This document shows positions 63,828 to 64,000 of a stretch of DNA of 64,000 nucleotides, in pieces; the first letter of the stretch is position 1; the number at the start of each line of letters is the position of its first letter. The notes below the pieces were generated by a model, which had not been told where the DNA came from, did not search any database, and was given only the letters and a program-made list of their open reading frames with translations. The stretch spans positions 372,001 through 436,000 of the forward strand of contig NC_012867.1 in NCBI RefSeq assembly GCF_000026945.1, written 5' to 3'. The DNA is from Candida dubliniensis CD36. Taxonomy: Eukaryota > Ascomycota > Pichiomycetes > Serinales > Debaryomycetaceae. The translations under genes were made by a program, and so were the position numbers.

Positions 63828-64000
63828 TTTATAGTTTATATTTTCTCTCTGTACGTTGTCAGAATATAAGTTCTTTGTTGCTTTTATCTCTTAAACATTA
63901 AGCTTCAAATTAAAATTAAAATTAAAAGAAAAAACTTTTTACATATACACTATACATGAATCATCATTACAACTCTTGGATCTACTTCTACTCTTTTTAT
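63828..64000. other. 3' flank of the kinase gene
   Basis: The last 173 bases are AT-rich with AATTAAA repeats near 63907-63925. No further gene start is visible before the window ends. Confidence 0.5.

Overview
The window is nuclear DNA of a budding yeast of the CUG-Ser clade, almost certainly Candida albicans or a very close relative such as C. dubliniensis. Supporting signs are AT-rich, mostly intronless genes, short introns with GTATGT donors and TACTAAC branch points, and many proteins that read as C. albicans-type versions of S. cerevisiae genes. It also has a complex I subunit gene, which S. cerevisiae lacks. Two CTG codons point to the altered code: codon 919 of the leucyl-tRNA synthetase gene, and a CTG where Ark1/Prk1 kinases carry a conserved serine.

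Layout, left to right. 1-2180 holds MET6 (minus), cut by the left edge. 2181-6324 is a long repeat-rich stretch without an intact gene, but it contains a collapsed P-type cation ATPase pseudogene at about 3329-4500 (minus). 6325-20891 holds URA5 (+), SEC65 (-), a Pml39/NIPA-like zinc-finger gene (+), CDC4 (-), CDC60 (-), PRP24 (-) and TMA23 (+). 21085-32632 holds MDM1 (+), a WWM1-like WW-domain gene (+), an NDUFA5-type complex I subunit (+), SEC4 (-), FRS1 (-) and a DUF726 hydrolase (-). 33718-39421 holds a Bmt6-like methyltransferase (+) that abuts MSH4 (-), then HST2 (-) and a Gre2-like reductase (-). 39838-45120 holds RQC2/TAE2 (+) and the spliced peptide transporter gene PTR2 (-). 45121-48272 is another gene-poor stretch with an oligopeptide-transporter (OPT) remnant. 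48273-63827 holds HEM1, SPC98, CRC1, spliced VMA4 and an MRS2/LPE10-type Mg2+ channel gene (all +), RPA43 (-), RCM1 (-) and an Ark1/Prk1-type kinase (+).

The genes do not form operons or one pathway. Loose themes recur: translation and ribosome biogenesis (CDC60, FRS1, TMA23, BMT6, RPA43, RCM1, RQC2, SEC65), mitochondria (complex I subunit, HEM1, CRC1, Mg2+ channel) and peptide uptake (PTR2 beside the OPT remnant). I found no tRNA or rRNA gene, CRISPR array, intact transposon or LTR, and no convincing previously undescribed system. The most interesting observations are the two decayed transporter genes, internal evidence for CTG read as serine, a WW domain missing its second tryptophan, and zero-gap convergent genes.
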